Assembly: GCA_039707465.1 (NCBI GenBank)
Contig: CM077651.1
Location: 16,472,019 to 16,536,018 of the forward strand
Length of the DNA: 64,000 nucleotides
From: Rhabdophis nuchalis
Taxonomy: Eukaryota > Chordata > Lepidosauria > Squamata > Natricidae
Direction of reading: 5' to 3'
Shown here in pieces: positions 33,385 through 43,895 of this stretch. Numbering within the stretch: the first letter of the stretch is position 1; each line of letters begins with the position of its first letter. The position numbers and the translations under genes are program-made. Below the pieces are notes generated by a model that saw only the letters and a program-made list of their open reading frames with translations, did not search any database and was not told where the DNA came from.

Positions 33385-33849
33385 TCTTTTGCCACATGAT
33401 TGACAAATGATCAACCAAAGTGTTTTTATTTATTTTATTTATCTTGGGAAATTAATTCTTTTTTTTAAGAGGACTTGAAACACTGGTAAATTGTTTTATC
33501 ATCTGGGGTCATCTGAATTGTTAAGTCCACATCTACCAGAAGTAATATATACAGGAAATGAGCAGAACATCCCCCCTCCTCTCTCCTATATCAGTCAGAA
33601 ATATTGAATAAGAAAAAAAATAACAAAAAAAATAATTAAGCACAAACTTCTGTTACTGCTCTAAGGTTGCATTCCATGGTGAAAATAGAGTGTCAAAAAG
33701 GAAAGGTCACTCTCCTGTTAAATATGACATGGTAAGCTAGGAGGCAAGTATTTTAAAGTTAACTATCAAAAACAATATAGCGTTAGAAGAATTTGTGCAT
33801 TTGTTCAATTCAGAATAAGCATGCAGTTTTATTAAATTAGTGTTCCATA

Positions 33850-33898
<49 letters not shown>

Positions 33899-34100
33899 TA
33901 GTAGAATCTAAAAAATAATCACATTTTTCTATTAATTTCACTGATTGTCACTAATTTCTATTTTATCTATTATCTATTTTATCCTAATACATGCTGTTTA
34001 AGAATTAAACATATTTAATACGTATTGGGTGCAGCTTTTAAAATACAAAATGGCTCTAAAAAATAAACTACTGTAAGATATGCAGAGTCCTTTTGATAGA
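33385..34100. other. AT-rich sequence with one microsatellite
   Basis: Contains (TCTG)n/(TC)n at 33851-33897; otherwise nothing is recognised. The stretch 33840-34100 is similar to 49560-49730 ('aaatcacatttttctatt', 'tttatcctaatacatgct', 'aaaatacaaaatggctct'), so a larger duplicated repeat is present in both places. Confidence 0.5.
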
Positions 34101-34190
34101 ACAATAGCACTTAGACTTATATACCAGCAAACTGCCCCAACAATATGGGTCCTCATTTTACCCTCCTCAGAAGGATGGAAGGCTATGTAC
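34101..34190 (-). mobile_element. SINE family 2 fragment, reverse
   Basis: Contains 'caatagcacttagactta', 'atgggtcctcattttaccc' and 'agaaggatggaaggcta', with an internal deletion. Confidence 0.7.
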
Positions 34191-34359
34191 TTTGAATAAC
34201 TTCTGCCAAAGGTTACATATTAAATTAATAACTCTTTGTTTCTAAAACATGGCATTTGAACCTAATACGGGGAACATACAGTACTAATGAGCATAAAAAC
34301 ATTGTAGTACAGTATTTAGTAGTGTAGCAGCAACCAAATTTTTTATTATATTATTCTGT

Positions 34360-34985
34360 AAACTTATTTTATTTATTTATTTATTTAATCGTATTTGTAA
34401 GCCGCACCCATCTCACCACATAGGGACTCGAGGCGGCACACAGGGAATATAAAATATACATATACATATATACAAAATATAAGCATTCTTAAAACTGAAT
34501 TAAATTAAACCCACCCTGCGCTAAAACCCATATTAAAACCCCTGAATTAAAACTTTGGTCAACTAAAAGCAGTATAGTGTCGAGTAAAATCATGCCAGGC
34601 CAGCTTGTTGGAAGAAGTGCGTTTTTAACCGCTGGCGGAACAGGCGGAGGTCCGAGATGACACGGAGGTCGGGGGAAAGAGCGTTCCAGAGGGTTGGGCC
34701 CATCACAGAGAAGGCTCTTCCCCTGGGCATCGCCAACCAGCATTGCCCGGTTGACGGCACCCGGAGCAGACCCTCTCTGTGCGAGCGTATTGGTCGTAGG
34801 GACGTATGGGGCAGCAGACAGTCTCGTAGGTAGCTAGGCTCCGTGCCATGGAGCACCTTGAAGATGGTCATCAAAACCTTGTAACGCACCCGGAAGGTCA
34901 CAGGCAGCCAGTGCAGCTCGCGCAGAAGCGGTGTTATGTGGGATTGCCTTGAAGCACCCATAATCACCCGCATAATCACCAACCA
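34360..34985 (-). mobile_element. L2-like LINE 3' fragment, reverse
   Basis: The reverse 3' UTR ('ccacatagggactcgaggcg') is followed by coding sequence reading 'QSHITPLLRELHWLPVTFRV', 'RYKVLMTIFKVLHGTEPSYL' and 'GRAFSVMGPTLWNALSPDL'. It is open over more than 100 codons. It lies only about 260 bp from the tail of the full-length element and in the same orientation. Confidence 0.87.
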
Positions 34986-35029
34986 AGATGAAAAAGGGAA
35001 AGACATAGACAGAACAGAAATAAGGATTT

Positions 35030-35112
35030 CTTCTCCTTCCCTCCCTCCCTCCCTCTCTCGCTCTCTTCCTTTCCCTCTCCCACTCCCCCCCTCTGTGTGT
35101 GTGTGTGTTGTG
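35030..35112. repeat. (TCCC)n, (TC)n and (TG)n microsatellite
   Basis: Compound simple repeat at the 5' truncation point of the preceding L2-like fragment. Confidence 0.85.
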
Positions 35113-35249
35113 AGGAAATTATAACCAAATTGTGTTGTCATTGTTAGTGGAGGATGGGTGGAGAGTATGCATAAAGGTGCTGGTTTGTGAAATAAAGGAA
35201 TTTGCCATAGTTCATTTTGTCTTTAAATAATCACTTAAAATGGTTGCCA

Positions 35250-35254
35250 GAATC

Positions 35255-35288
<34 letters not shown>

Positions 35289-38200
35289 TGAGATTTATTA
35301 ACCGCACCCTCTCCCCACAGGGACCCGGGGCGGTGCACAGGCATAATTAAAACAATATACAATAATACAAACATTACTTAAAATAAAATTAAATAGAATT
35401 ACCCGTGCTAAAAATATAAATTTAAAAACCCATTAAAATATTTGTAAATTAAAAGACAGAGAGAACTATTCAAGGCCGGCCAGTCGAAAGAGATGGGTCT
35501 TCAATTTTACACGGAAGGAGCGGAGGTCGGTGGTCGTTCTAATATCAGGGGGAAGGTCGTTCCAGAGGGCCGGGCCCGCCACAGAGAGCGCCCTTCCCCT
35601 GGGCGTCGCCCGCTGACAAAGTCTAGTGGACGGCACCCGGAGAAGCCCCTCTCTGTGGGAGCGAATCGGTCGTGAGGATGTGTGGGGCAGGATCCGATCT
35701 CGCAGATAGCTAGGTCCCGAGCCATGGAGCGCTTTGAAGATGATAACTAACACCTTGAAGCGCACCCGGAAGACGACAGGTAGCCAGTGCAGCTCGCGCA
35801 AGAGCGGTGTTACGTGGGCAAACCTAGAGGTGCCCATAATTGCTCGTGCGGCCGCATTCTGAACTAACTGAAGCCTCCGGGTGCACCTCAAGGGGAGCCC
35901 CATGTAGAGAGAGTTACAATAGTCCAGTCGGGATGTCACGAGGGCATGAGTGACTGTGCGAAGGGCGTCCCGATCCAATAGGGGGCGCAATTGGCGAACC
36001 AGGCGAACCTGGTAAAACGCCCTCCTGGCCACGGCTGTCACTTGCTCTTCCATAGACAGCCGGGTATCCAGGAGGACACCCAAATTGCGCGCCCCATCCA
36101 CAGGGGCAAGATGTTCGCCCCCTATGGCCAGCGTTGGAGAAAGGTGGTTGAATCGGGCAGCCGGAAACCACAGCCACTCGGTCTTGGTCGGGTTGAGCCT
36201 AAGTCCGTTACTTCCCATCCAGATCCGCACGGCTTCCAGGCACTGGCACATCACCGCTACGGCATCGTTGGGGTGGTTTGGGGTAGATATGTACAGCTGG
36301 GTGTCATCAGCGTACAGATGGTACTCTACCCCAAAACCACGGATGATCTCACCCAGCGGCTTCATATATGCATTAAACAGGAGAGGTGAGAGGACCGACC
36401 CCTGAGGCACCCCGCATGTGAGGGGTCTCGGGGTCGACCTCTGCTCTCCTGCCCGCACAAATTGCGATCGGCCAGAGAGGTAGGAGGAGAACCACCGCAA
36501 AACGGTGCCTCCCACCCCCAACCCCCCCAGCCGATGCAATAGGATACCATGGTCGATGGTATCGAAAGCCGCTGAGAGGTCTAATAGGACCAGGATGGAG
36601 GAACATCCCCCATCTCTGGCCCTCCAGAGATCATCTACCAACGCGACCAATGCCGTCTCGGTGCTATGCCCGGGCCGAAAGCCGGACTGGCGCGGATCTA
36701 GATAGTCAACTTCCTCCAGGTGACGGGGAAACTGTTGTGCCACCACACTCTCAACAACCTTCGCCAAGAAGGGAAGGTTGGAGACTGGACGGTAGTTGTT
36801 CAAAAGAGCTGGGTCCAAAGAGGGCTTCTTGAGGAGGGGCCTCACCATAGCCTCTTTTAGGGAGGCAGGCAAGGAACCCTCACTCAAGGATGCGTTGATA
36901 ACCTCTTGGAGCCAGCCTCGTGTCACCTCCCAGGATGCCAGTACAAGCCAGGAGGGGCACGGGTCCAATGAACATGTGGTGGCTCGCAGTCGCCCACGTA
37001 ACCTGTCCATATCCTCGGAAGTAACGGGGTCAAACTCCTCCCAAACAAGATCTCCCTTGTGGCATCCCACTGGGCCATGAATGGGGGCTAGCTCACTCTG
37101 TATCTGGGCGGTTTTCTCCTGCAGAAAAATCACAAATTCCTCTGCCCTACCCTGTAACGGGGCTTCCCGCTCCCTCTGTTGAAGGAGGGAACGGGTCACC
37201 CTAAACAGGGCGGCAGGGCGGTTTTCTGCGGATGCTATGAGGGTGGCACAATGATGACGTTTGGCCACCCTCAGCGCCACAATGTAAGTCCGTAAGTGGG
37301 CTCTTACCTGTGTCCGGTCAGATTCAGAGCGGCTAGCCCTCCATCTTCTCTCTAGGCATCTCTTGCGGCGTTTCATCACCCGCAGCCCCTCAGTAAACCA
37401 AGGAGCCAGGGTGGTTCGTCGCCGCGAGAGAGGCCGCAAGGGCGCGACCCGATCCAAGGCTCCCACGGCCGCACTATTCCATGCGGCCGTGAGGTCCTCC
37501 ATCGGGGCGCGGGTCAGGGATACAGGAAATGGCCCAAGCGCTGTCTGGAACCCATCCGGGTCCATCAAGCGCCTGGGGCGGTACCAGATTGGTAACTCTG
37601 GTTCCGCCTCCCCGCGGAGGGGAGCAGCGGTCGGAAAGTCGAGTCGGAGAAGTGAGTGGTCTGACCATGACAAGGGAATGATGTCTATGTCCCCTGTACC
37701 CAGATCACTCTTCCATTGGCCTGAGACGAAGATGAGGTCCGGCGTATGTCCACCCTCATGGGTGGGGCCTTGAATTACTTGGGTCAGGTCCATGGCCGTC
37801 ATGGAAGCCATGAACTCCCGAGCTACCACGGATGATTCGCCCAACGATGGCAGGTTAAAGTCCCCCATAACTATAAGTCTGGGGGTCTCCACTGCCACCG
37901 TAGCGATCACCTCCAGGAGCTCGGGCAGGGCTGCTGCTACATAGCGGGGAGCCAGGTATACAACCAGCAAGCCCAACTGCCTCCCTAGGCCCCACTTCAT
38001 GCAGAGGGACTCACAGCCGGAGGTCTGCGGCACAATGGTCTCTCTCGGCTCCAGGCCTTCCTTGATAATGACCGCTACCCCACCTCCCCTGCCTAGGGCC
38101 CGCGGCTGATGAAATGCGCGGTAGCCTGGTGGGCACATTTCAACGAGGGGATGACCTCCCTCGTGGCCCAACCAGGTTTCCGCAATTCCTACCAGGTCCG

Positions 38201-38640
38201 GCTCCCCCTCTGACACGAGGTCACTAATGAGGGGGGCTTTGTTGACAACGGACCTGGCGTTGCAAAACATCAGCCGCAGACCCTGGCTCTGTATTCCCTG
38301 GCCACCTAGCCTGCGAGGGTTGTGGCACCCGACCGTTTGCAACCAACGGCTACGTGCCACCAACCGGGAGGATGAAGATTGTCTCCCCTCGGTCCTGCCC
38401 CTCCCCACGACCCTCTGAATTGGTATGCCCTCCTGTGGAACGACTCGAGAATCCCCCCTCCTCTCGGCACCTTCCGCTTCCCTCCGTCGACTGCTATCCT
38501 GGCCCTTGCTATTGATTGTTGCTCCTGTCTCCATCTGTCTATACCCACCCCCCTCCCTCGAACCCCCTAAAAAAGATAATTTAAACAATTTCCTAACTAA
38601 AAAACCCCTAAGGCCGCGCTTCGCCCAAGCTGAATCAACT
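35250..38640 (-). mobile_element. Near full-length L2-like LINE
   Basis: Minus-strand non-LTR retrotransposon of about 3.4 kb with a (TTA)n tail (35257-35286 on the plus strand) and a 3' UTR ending in the family's 'gggtccctgtggggagaggg' block. The 5' end is placed near 38640, because beyond it the sequence changes character. No target duplication was seen, as is usual for this group. It is the master-like reference for the fragments at 9.0, 9.7, 11.8, 17.5, 34.4 and 59.8 kb. Confidence 0.85.
35466..38534 (-). CDS. L2-like LINE endonuclease/reverse transcriptase (intact ORF)
   Basis: A 1022-residue polyprotein from the chosen ATG at 38534. The frame stays open to an ATG at 38798, but that extension covers unrelated flanking sequence. 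An AP-type endonuclease lies at about 86-300, with CNARS at 91-95, the catalytic Glu of AETW at 119, GDFN at 224-227 and SDH at 291-293. A reverse transcriptase lies at about 560-810, with YRPVSNLPF from 581, GFRPGHSTET from 618, LDLSAAFD at 651-658, PQGS at 710-713 and the catalytic YADD at 741-744. The C-terminus ends 'LKTHLFRLAGLE'. The enzyme nicks target DNA and primes cDNA synthesis there. All catalytic motifs are present without a stop or frameshift, so the copy could be active or recently so. Clade by motif style: CR1/L2 group, closest to L2. An ORF1 was not found. Confidence 0.85.
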   Translation of the reverse strand: METGATINSKGQDSSRRREAEGAERRGDSRVVPQEGIPIQRVVGRGRTEGRQSSSSRLVARSRWLQTVGCHNPRRLGGQGIQSQGLRLMFCNARSVVNKAPLISDLVSEGEPDLVGIAETWLGHEGGHPLVEMCPPGYRAFHQPRALGRGGGVAVIIKEGLEPRETIVPQTSGCESLCMKWGLGRQLGLLVVYLAPRYVAAALPELLEVIATVAVETPRLIVMGDFNLPSLGESSVVAREFMASMTAMDLTQVIQGPTHEGGHTPDLIFVSGQWKSDLGTGDIDIIPLSWSDHSLLRLDFPTAAPLRGEAEPELPIWYRPRRLMDPDGFQTALGPFPVSLTRAPMEDLTAAWNSAAVGALDRVAPLRPLSRRRTTLAPWFTEGLRVMKRRKRCLERRWRASRSESDRTQVRAHLRTYIVALRVAKRHHCATLIASAENRPAALFRVTRSLLQQREREAPLQGRAEEFVIFLQEKTAQIQSELAPIHGPVGCHKGDLVWEEFDPVTSEDMDRLRGRLRATTCSLDPCPSWLVLASWEVTRGWLQEVINASLSEGSLPASLKEAMVRPLLKKPSLDPALLNNYRPVSNLPFLAKVVESVVAQQFPRHLEEVDYLDPRQSGFRPGHSTETALVALVDDLWRARDGGCSSILVLLDLSAAFDTIDHGILLHRLGGLGVGGTVLRWFSSYLSGRSQFVRAGEQRSTPRPLTCGVPQGSVLSPLLFNAYMKPLGEIIRGFGVEYHLYADDTQLYISTPNHPNDAVAVMCQCLEAVRIWMGSNGLRLNPTKTEWLWFPAARFNHLSPTLAIGGEHLAPVDGARNLGVLLDTRLSMEEQVTAVARRAFYQVRLVRQLRPLLDRDALRTVTHALVTSRLDYCNSLYMGLPLRCTRRLQLVQNAAARAIMGTSRFAHVTPLLRELHWLPVVFRVRFKVLVIIFKALHGSGPSYLRDRILPHTSSRPIRSHREGLLRVPSTRLCQRATPRGRALSVAGPALWNDLPPDIRTTTDLRSFRVKLKTHLFRLAGLE

Positions 38641-38935
38641 GTGTGGCTGTGAAAATGAAGATACAATTTCGGATGAAATGAAACAGAATCTCTGCTCAGA
38701 GTGCAAACATACATTTCATTACATCTTCCCTGGAGAACTCCTCGTTGAAGGAAAAGGTCTCTGCTTCTGAAAAGAAGAGCCGAGTGGGGCTGGGGCAAAT
38801 GCAGCAGCTAACGGTGAAAGTTGAAGAACCTATTCCAGTTGCTATCAAAAGCAGGCATCTGAAAGTTGTGTGGCACAACACCCACAAGAGCTCTGCAGCA
38901 GTAGAGATTTTTCCGCAGTCTTGATGATGATCAGC
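38641..38935 (+). other. Exon-like open stretch of unknown origin
   Basis: Just beyond the 5' end of the LINE the plus strand is open in one frame from about 38695 to 38925 (roughly 78 codons) without an early ATG. It reads 'SLENSSLKEKVSASEKKSRV', 'QQLTVKVEEPIPVAIKSRHL' and 'KVVWHNTHKSSAAVEIFPQS' before a stop. An acceptor-like 'tctctgctcag' precedes it at 38688-38698. A different frame upstream reads 'CSECKHTFHYIFPGELLVEG'. The composition looks protein-like and unlike nearby repeats. I do not recognise the family; it may be a decayed exon or pseudogene, or chance. Confidence 0.3.
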
Positions 38936-40505
38936 TATGGCAGCAGGGTCATGGAATTAACCCTACACTTCACAGTCAACCATACAAGCATCGCTGTTAA
39001 GACCTTTAACACAAAACACTACAGATGTTTGCAGCTCCATTACTTAATTCATGTCTTTGCCAAAACCAGAAATCTGCTCTGAGCTTTGGCCCTCTTGACT
39101 GCCTCTGAATATCCTTCCCTCATTCTAATTTAACTTAGGAAACTGGACTTTGTTGCTTCGTCAGTTTTAATGATTCTGGACTTTACAATCACACAATCGC
39201 CTTGTTCTCATATGTATTTTATTCCCTGTTTTGGGTATAAGGCTTGGACTTATATAGCCTTACCTGAGTCAATGTGAAAGCAAAGTTATCATAAAATAAA
39301 TCAGAATGTACAAAAATCATATTTAAGAGAATGCAAACAGAAGATATAAATAAAATTTTCAGGGAGTCAACACACATTCACACCCTTCTGGTAAGCAGTG
39401 ATACACCTGTCAGTTAATGTTTATTTACAATCATATCTTTATTCCTAAATCATCCAACAGATGCTGCCAGCTAGTGCAGTAGATCTTAGAAACACTGTCA
39501 ATCCAGATTGTGCCTTTATACTTCTATTTGTACCAAGATAATTGGAATTTGCTTATCTCATTTTTATCAAGATAATTCTCCTTGTTAAAATATAGTAAAA
39601 CTCTGCTATTTTTTCTCCAAACAAGAATCCAATCAATCTGCTCCTTCTACAAACATTTAAAATAGGTGAGTGGATATTTTACTTTAGAAGAAGAAGAAAA
39701 AAACCCTCTGTAATTCAGGGCAGAACTGTGAAGTTCTTGGTGCTTTTTCATTGTTTGCTAGTAAACATTTCACTATCAAACAAGGTAACATCACTCTGAA
39801 GGAATGTGGGGCTCGGTGCATATTTATATATATATATATATATGTAACAGCTTGACAGTTTCAGAGGTAATGTGGGGTTGGTTGCTGAAGGACATGTGTT
39901 GCAAGGAACACTTGCTAAGAAGGGATTGACACCAGACAAACAAGCAGAGAACAATAATCAAGGAACTACCAAGGATGAAACTGCACCGTCACCAATTCTA
40001 ATATGATAAGAGCCTATGATTTGCAAACCTACCACTTATATGTTGAGGCTCAGAACATTCCCTTGCTTGCCTAGATTTCATACAATGTTTTCAGGTCTCT
40101 CATTCTGCAAAAATATCTGAAGTGGGAACTCTGTCTCAGTGCTTCCAATCTGGAAAGTTGTCCTTTCCACAGATCCTGAAGGAAGCTCACCCTATTTATC
40201 CCAGATCATTGGCTGTTAACTCTGTGTTTTTGTTTAGGTTGGGAAATCCTGATTCTTGATTCTCTAGACCAGGGGTGTCAAACTCACGGCGTCATGGCAG
40301 CAACATATAATGTATTGGGACTTTTTTCCCCTTTGCTAAACTGGGCATGGCTGGTGTGTGAATGGGTCCTGCTCTAGAGCTTATTTTAATTGTGTTGAAG
40401 AATCTTCTGTTGGAGGAGTGTGTCAGAGTGTGCACAGTGTGATTACTATTTTGAGACAACCCAGGAGCAAAAAATGCAGTAAATAGAGGTTTTTTCTTTC
40501 AAACA
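38936..40505. other. Mostly unannotated sequence
   Basis: Nothing recognised except a short (TA)n at 39825-39843 and a hAT-like terminus 'caggggtgtcaaactca' at about 40270-40286. Confidence 0.4.
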
Positions 40506-40712
40506 GTGGTTTATCTACAAGACATCTCTCTCTCTCTCTCTCTGTCTTTCTGTCTGTCTGTCTGTCAGGGGGTTAGACTAGAAGACCTCCAAGGTCCCTT
40601 CCAACTCTGCTATTGTATTGTATTGTATTGTACTGTACTGTACTGTACTGTACTGTACTGTACTGTACTGTACTGTACTGTACTGTACTGTACTGTACTG
40701 TACTGTACTGTA

Positions 40713-40811
<99 letters not shown>

Positions 40812-40877
40812 CCTACCTACCTACCTACCTACCTACCTACCTACCTACCTACCTACCTACCTACCTATCTATCTACC
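40506..40877. repeat. CR1 tail seeding a compound microsatellite
   Basis: A (TC)n/(TCTG)n run leads to a CR1 3' end ('gttagactagaagacctcc' at 40571-40589). Its TATTG tail then expands into (TACTG)n (about 40629-40712), (TATC)n (about 40712-40810) and (TACC)n (about 40810-40866). The units change stepwise by single-base substitutions. Confidence 0.92.
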
Positions 40878-41047
40878 CAGGGGTGGGTTTCAAATTTTTT
40901 GGAACAGGTTCTGTGGGTGTGGCCTGCTTTGTGGGAGTGGCTTGCTGGCCATGTGACTGGGTGGGAGTGGCCAACTTGGAAAATGTGAAACTCACTTAAC
41001 AATGGTCTTGGTTAACAACTAAACTTTTGGGCTCAATTGTGGTCATA

Positions 41048-41106
41048 CATTCTTTCTTTCTTTCTCTTTCTTTCCTTCTCTCTCTCTTTCCCACTTTCTC
41101 TTTCTC

Positions 41107-41141
<35 letters not shown>

Positions 41142-41340
41142 CTCTTTCTTTCTCTTTCTCTTTCTTTCCCTCTTTTTCTTTCTCTTTCTTTCTTTCTCGC
41201 TTTCTCTTTTTCTTTCTCTCTTTTTTTCTCTCTTTCCTTTCTGTCTCTCTTTCTCTGTCTTTCTCTCTCTCTTTCTTTCTCACTTTTTTCTTTCTTTCTT
41301 TCTCTTTCTTTCTTTCTCTCTCTGTCTCTCTCCCCTTCAT
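41048..41340. repeat. (TTTC)n/(TC)n pyrimidine tract
   Basis: About 290 bp of impure CT repeats inside the hAT-like element. All long frames here translate to Ser/Phe/Leu or Lys/Arg/Glu strings and are artefacts. Confidence 0.93.
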
Positions 41341-41436
41341 CCGCCCATCTATCACTCTGTGTTTGTGTGTGTGTGTGTCTGTCTCGCATTCACGCACTTA
41401 AATCACTTTCTGCGTCTCTCTCTTTCTCTCCCTCCC

Positions 41437-42075
41437 TCCCTCTCTGTCTCTGTGTGTGTGTCTGTCACTCTCTGATTCCCCCCTCCCTCCCTGTCTCTCT
41501 CTGTGTCTGTGCCTCTCTCTGTCTGTCTGTCGTCGTGCCCGCCCGCCCCCCCCCCCCCGCGGAGCCTCTTCATCCCGGGGCCGCTGTGCTCACTCACCTT
41601 AGCCTGCCCTCTCCGCCGCCCGGCCGCCTGCAGCTGAGAAGCGTGTGTGTGTGGGGGGGAACAGGGAAAGTTTTGCCGCAAGTGGCGGGGGATGGGGTGG
41701 GGGTTTGCACAGCTTAGCGCGCTCTTGTTCCGCTGCCCCTAGCCGGCAGGCTCGCTGCCTTTGAAGCCTGCCGGCTAGGGGCAGCGGAACAAGAGGGCGC
41801 TAAGCTGCGCGAACCCCCACCCCACCCCCCGCCACTCGCGGCAAAACTTTCCCTGTTCCCACACACACACACGCTTCTCAGCTGCAGGCGGGCGGGCGGC
41901 GGGGAGGGCAGGCTAAGGTGAGTGAGCACAGCGGCCCCGGGATGAAGAGGCTCCGCGGGGGGCGGGCGGGCGGGCACGACGACAGACAGACAGAGAGAGG
42001 CACAGACACAGAGAGAGACAGGGAGGGAGGGGGGAATCACAGAGTGACAGACACACACACAGAGACAGAGAGGGG
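41437..42075. repeat. GC-rich long palindrome (about 640 bp)
   Basis: Arms of about 315 bp (41437-41752 and 41765-42075) surround a 12-nt loop. Matching pairs include 'tagccggcaggct' with 'agcctgccggcta', 'cgctgcccct' with 'aggggcagcg', and 'aacagggaaagttttgccgc' with its complement. It is rich in CpG. A third, diverged copy of the inner block ('ggcctttgaagccttccggc', 'tgcgcgaacccc') follows at 42108-42168. Confidence 0.88.
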
Positions 42076-42394
42076 CTTTAAAGGCCGAGCGCTGGCTGAA
42101 GGGCTCGGCCTTTGAAGCCTTCCGGCTAGGGGCGGGGCGGAAGAGCGCGCTAGGCTGCGCGAACCCCCCGCGCCCCCCCGCGCCAACAGGGAAAGCAGGC
42201 CCGGCAGCTTCAAAACTAAAGCGCCTGGGTCTTGAAACTTTCCCTGCTAGGGATACATGAGCGAGCCACGTGTTCCTTAGATACTTCCGGGTCCACGATC
42301 CAAAGGGCTCGCTTGGGATCCGGAAATTTGATGAAAGGGCTCGCGCGAACCCCTGCGAGCCCCCAGGAACCCACCCCTGTATCTACCTATCTTT

Positions 42395-42625
<231 letters not shown>

Positions 42626-43640
42626 AGTAGGCAAAACCAGGTAATCAATCAATCTTCAACTATGACACGGACGCACACGAGGAGAGAGAGACCCTCACAT
42701 GGCCTCCCTTATATAGACAAGGAAGGAACAATGACATTCTTACATCTACGTCCTTATTCTTACCACAAGCATTACCTAAAGAGTCTTTTCTTTTTTCTAT
42801 GTACTTATGAAAGCTGCTGTTTAATTAAGGATAATATATTGATGTTCCACTAGCCTTTTGCTTCAGCTAAGGGGTCTTCGTTCTATGGATGCTGCTAGAG
42901 CAGTACATTGATGTCTGCCATTAACTCTATGGATTAGCACTTAATAGGAACAGCTAATGTATTTCATAAACTAGCCAAGTGCCAAGTGGCTTTGTAGATG
43001 ATGCTGTACTCATTATGAGACAGTCTATGTAAACTGTGCACAAAATCCCGTCGGGTTCAAATTATTTTGATATCTAGCTGTCCTTTTGTTCTTTGTCAGC
43101 CATAAATTTGTTGCATGTTCTTAGAAGCATCATTAGCTTTTATGCTTCTGTTTATACATGGTGACTTATGTTGCAGTGATACACACATGAAATGGCATTT
43201 GAAGGCCAGTTCATTAATTATTGGCTGATGGGAGCCTTTATTACTCTCTTCTCACTCTAATATGTCATTCACAGCAGTGGAATAACATTATGATAAATGA
43301 AATACCTGCTTTGGTTTGGATCCCACTGCCCCTCCTCGCTTGCTTCTTTGCAAATTGAAATGTTGTTTTTTTTCACTCTCAACTATCTTCTGTGTCGTTT
43401 TTGAGAAAATTGAGTTGTTAAATACAAAAGAATCGAAATCTCTTATCGGTTGCTATGTACCATCCTTGCTATGAAAAATTAATGATCACACCAGGGAAAA
43501 AATAAACAAATGTGGCAATCCCATCAATGGAGAAGCATTTTTATGATACTTGAAAAAAATTGAAATGAAAATCATTGAATATTTGAAACGTGCTTCTTAA
43601 ATCTCAGGTTTAACCCTGGGAAGAAGGGGATGGGGGATGG
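42626..43640. other. Unannotated sequence
   Basis: No element or gene recognised. Confidence 0.4.
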
Positions 43641-43793
43641 GGAATGAGGAGGAGGAGGAGGAGGAAGAAGAGGAGGAGGAGGAGGAGGAGGAGGAGGAGG
43701 AGGAGGAGGAGGAAGAAGAAGAAGAAGAAGAAGAAGAAGAAGAAGAAGAAGAAGAAGAAGAAGAAGAAGAAGGAAAGAAAGAAAGAAAGAAAA

Positions 43794-43853
<60 letters not shown>

Positions 43854-43895
43854 AAAAAGATAGATAGAAAGAAAGAAAGATAAAGAAAGAAATAA
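43641..43895. repeat. (GAG)n, (GAA)n, (GAAA)n purine tract
   Basis: Purine-only compound microsatellite of about 250 bp with stepwise unit change. The poly-Glu and poly-Ser frames across it are artefacts. Confidence 0.96.

Larger units (their letters stand above)
40878..42379. mobile_element. 1.5-kb hAT-like element with internal palindrome
   Basis: Left end CAGGGGTGGGTTTC and right end GAACCCACCCCTG, related to the family at 57355. Both sides carry TATCTACC (40870-40877 and 42380-42387). The target is itself a TATC/TACC microsatellite, so this match alone is weak evidence. Inside are a block shared with 57600-57720 ('acttaacaatggtc'-like, 'caattgtggtcat'), a pyrimidine tract and a GC-rich palindrome. 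No transposase frame was seen. Confidence 0.68.

Noticed and set aside
35914..38652. Plus- and minus-strand open frames overlapping the L2-like ORF
   Set aside because: They are shadows of a long GC-rich coding frame and carry no domain of their own.
40506..40999. Frames with repeating Tyr-Leu-Ser-Ile or Val-Leu-Tyr-Cys-Thr patterns
   Set aside because: They are translations of (TATC)n and (TACTG)n arrays.
41520..42180. Host CpG island with a splice-like gene start
   Set aside because: The sequence is an inverted duplication inside hAT-like termini, and no open frame spans it in a gene-like way.
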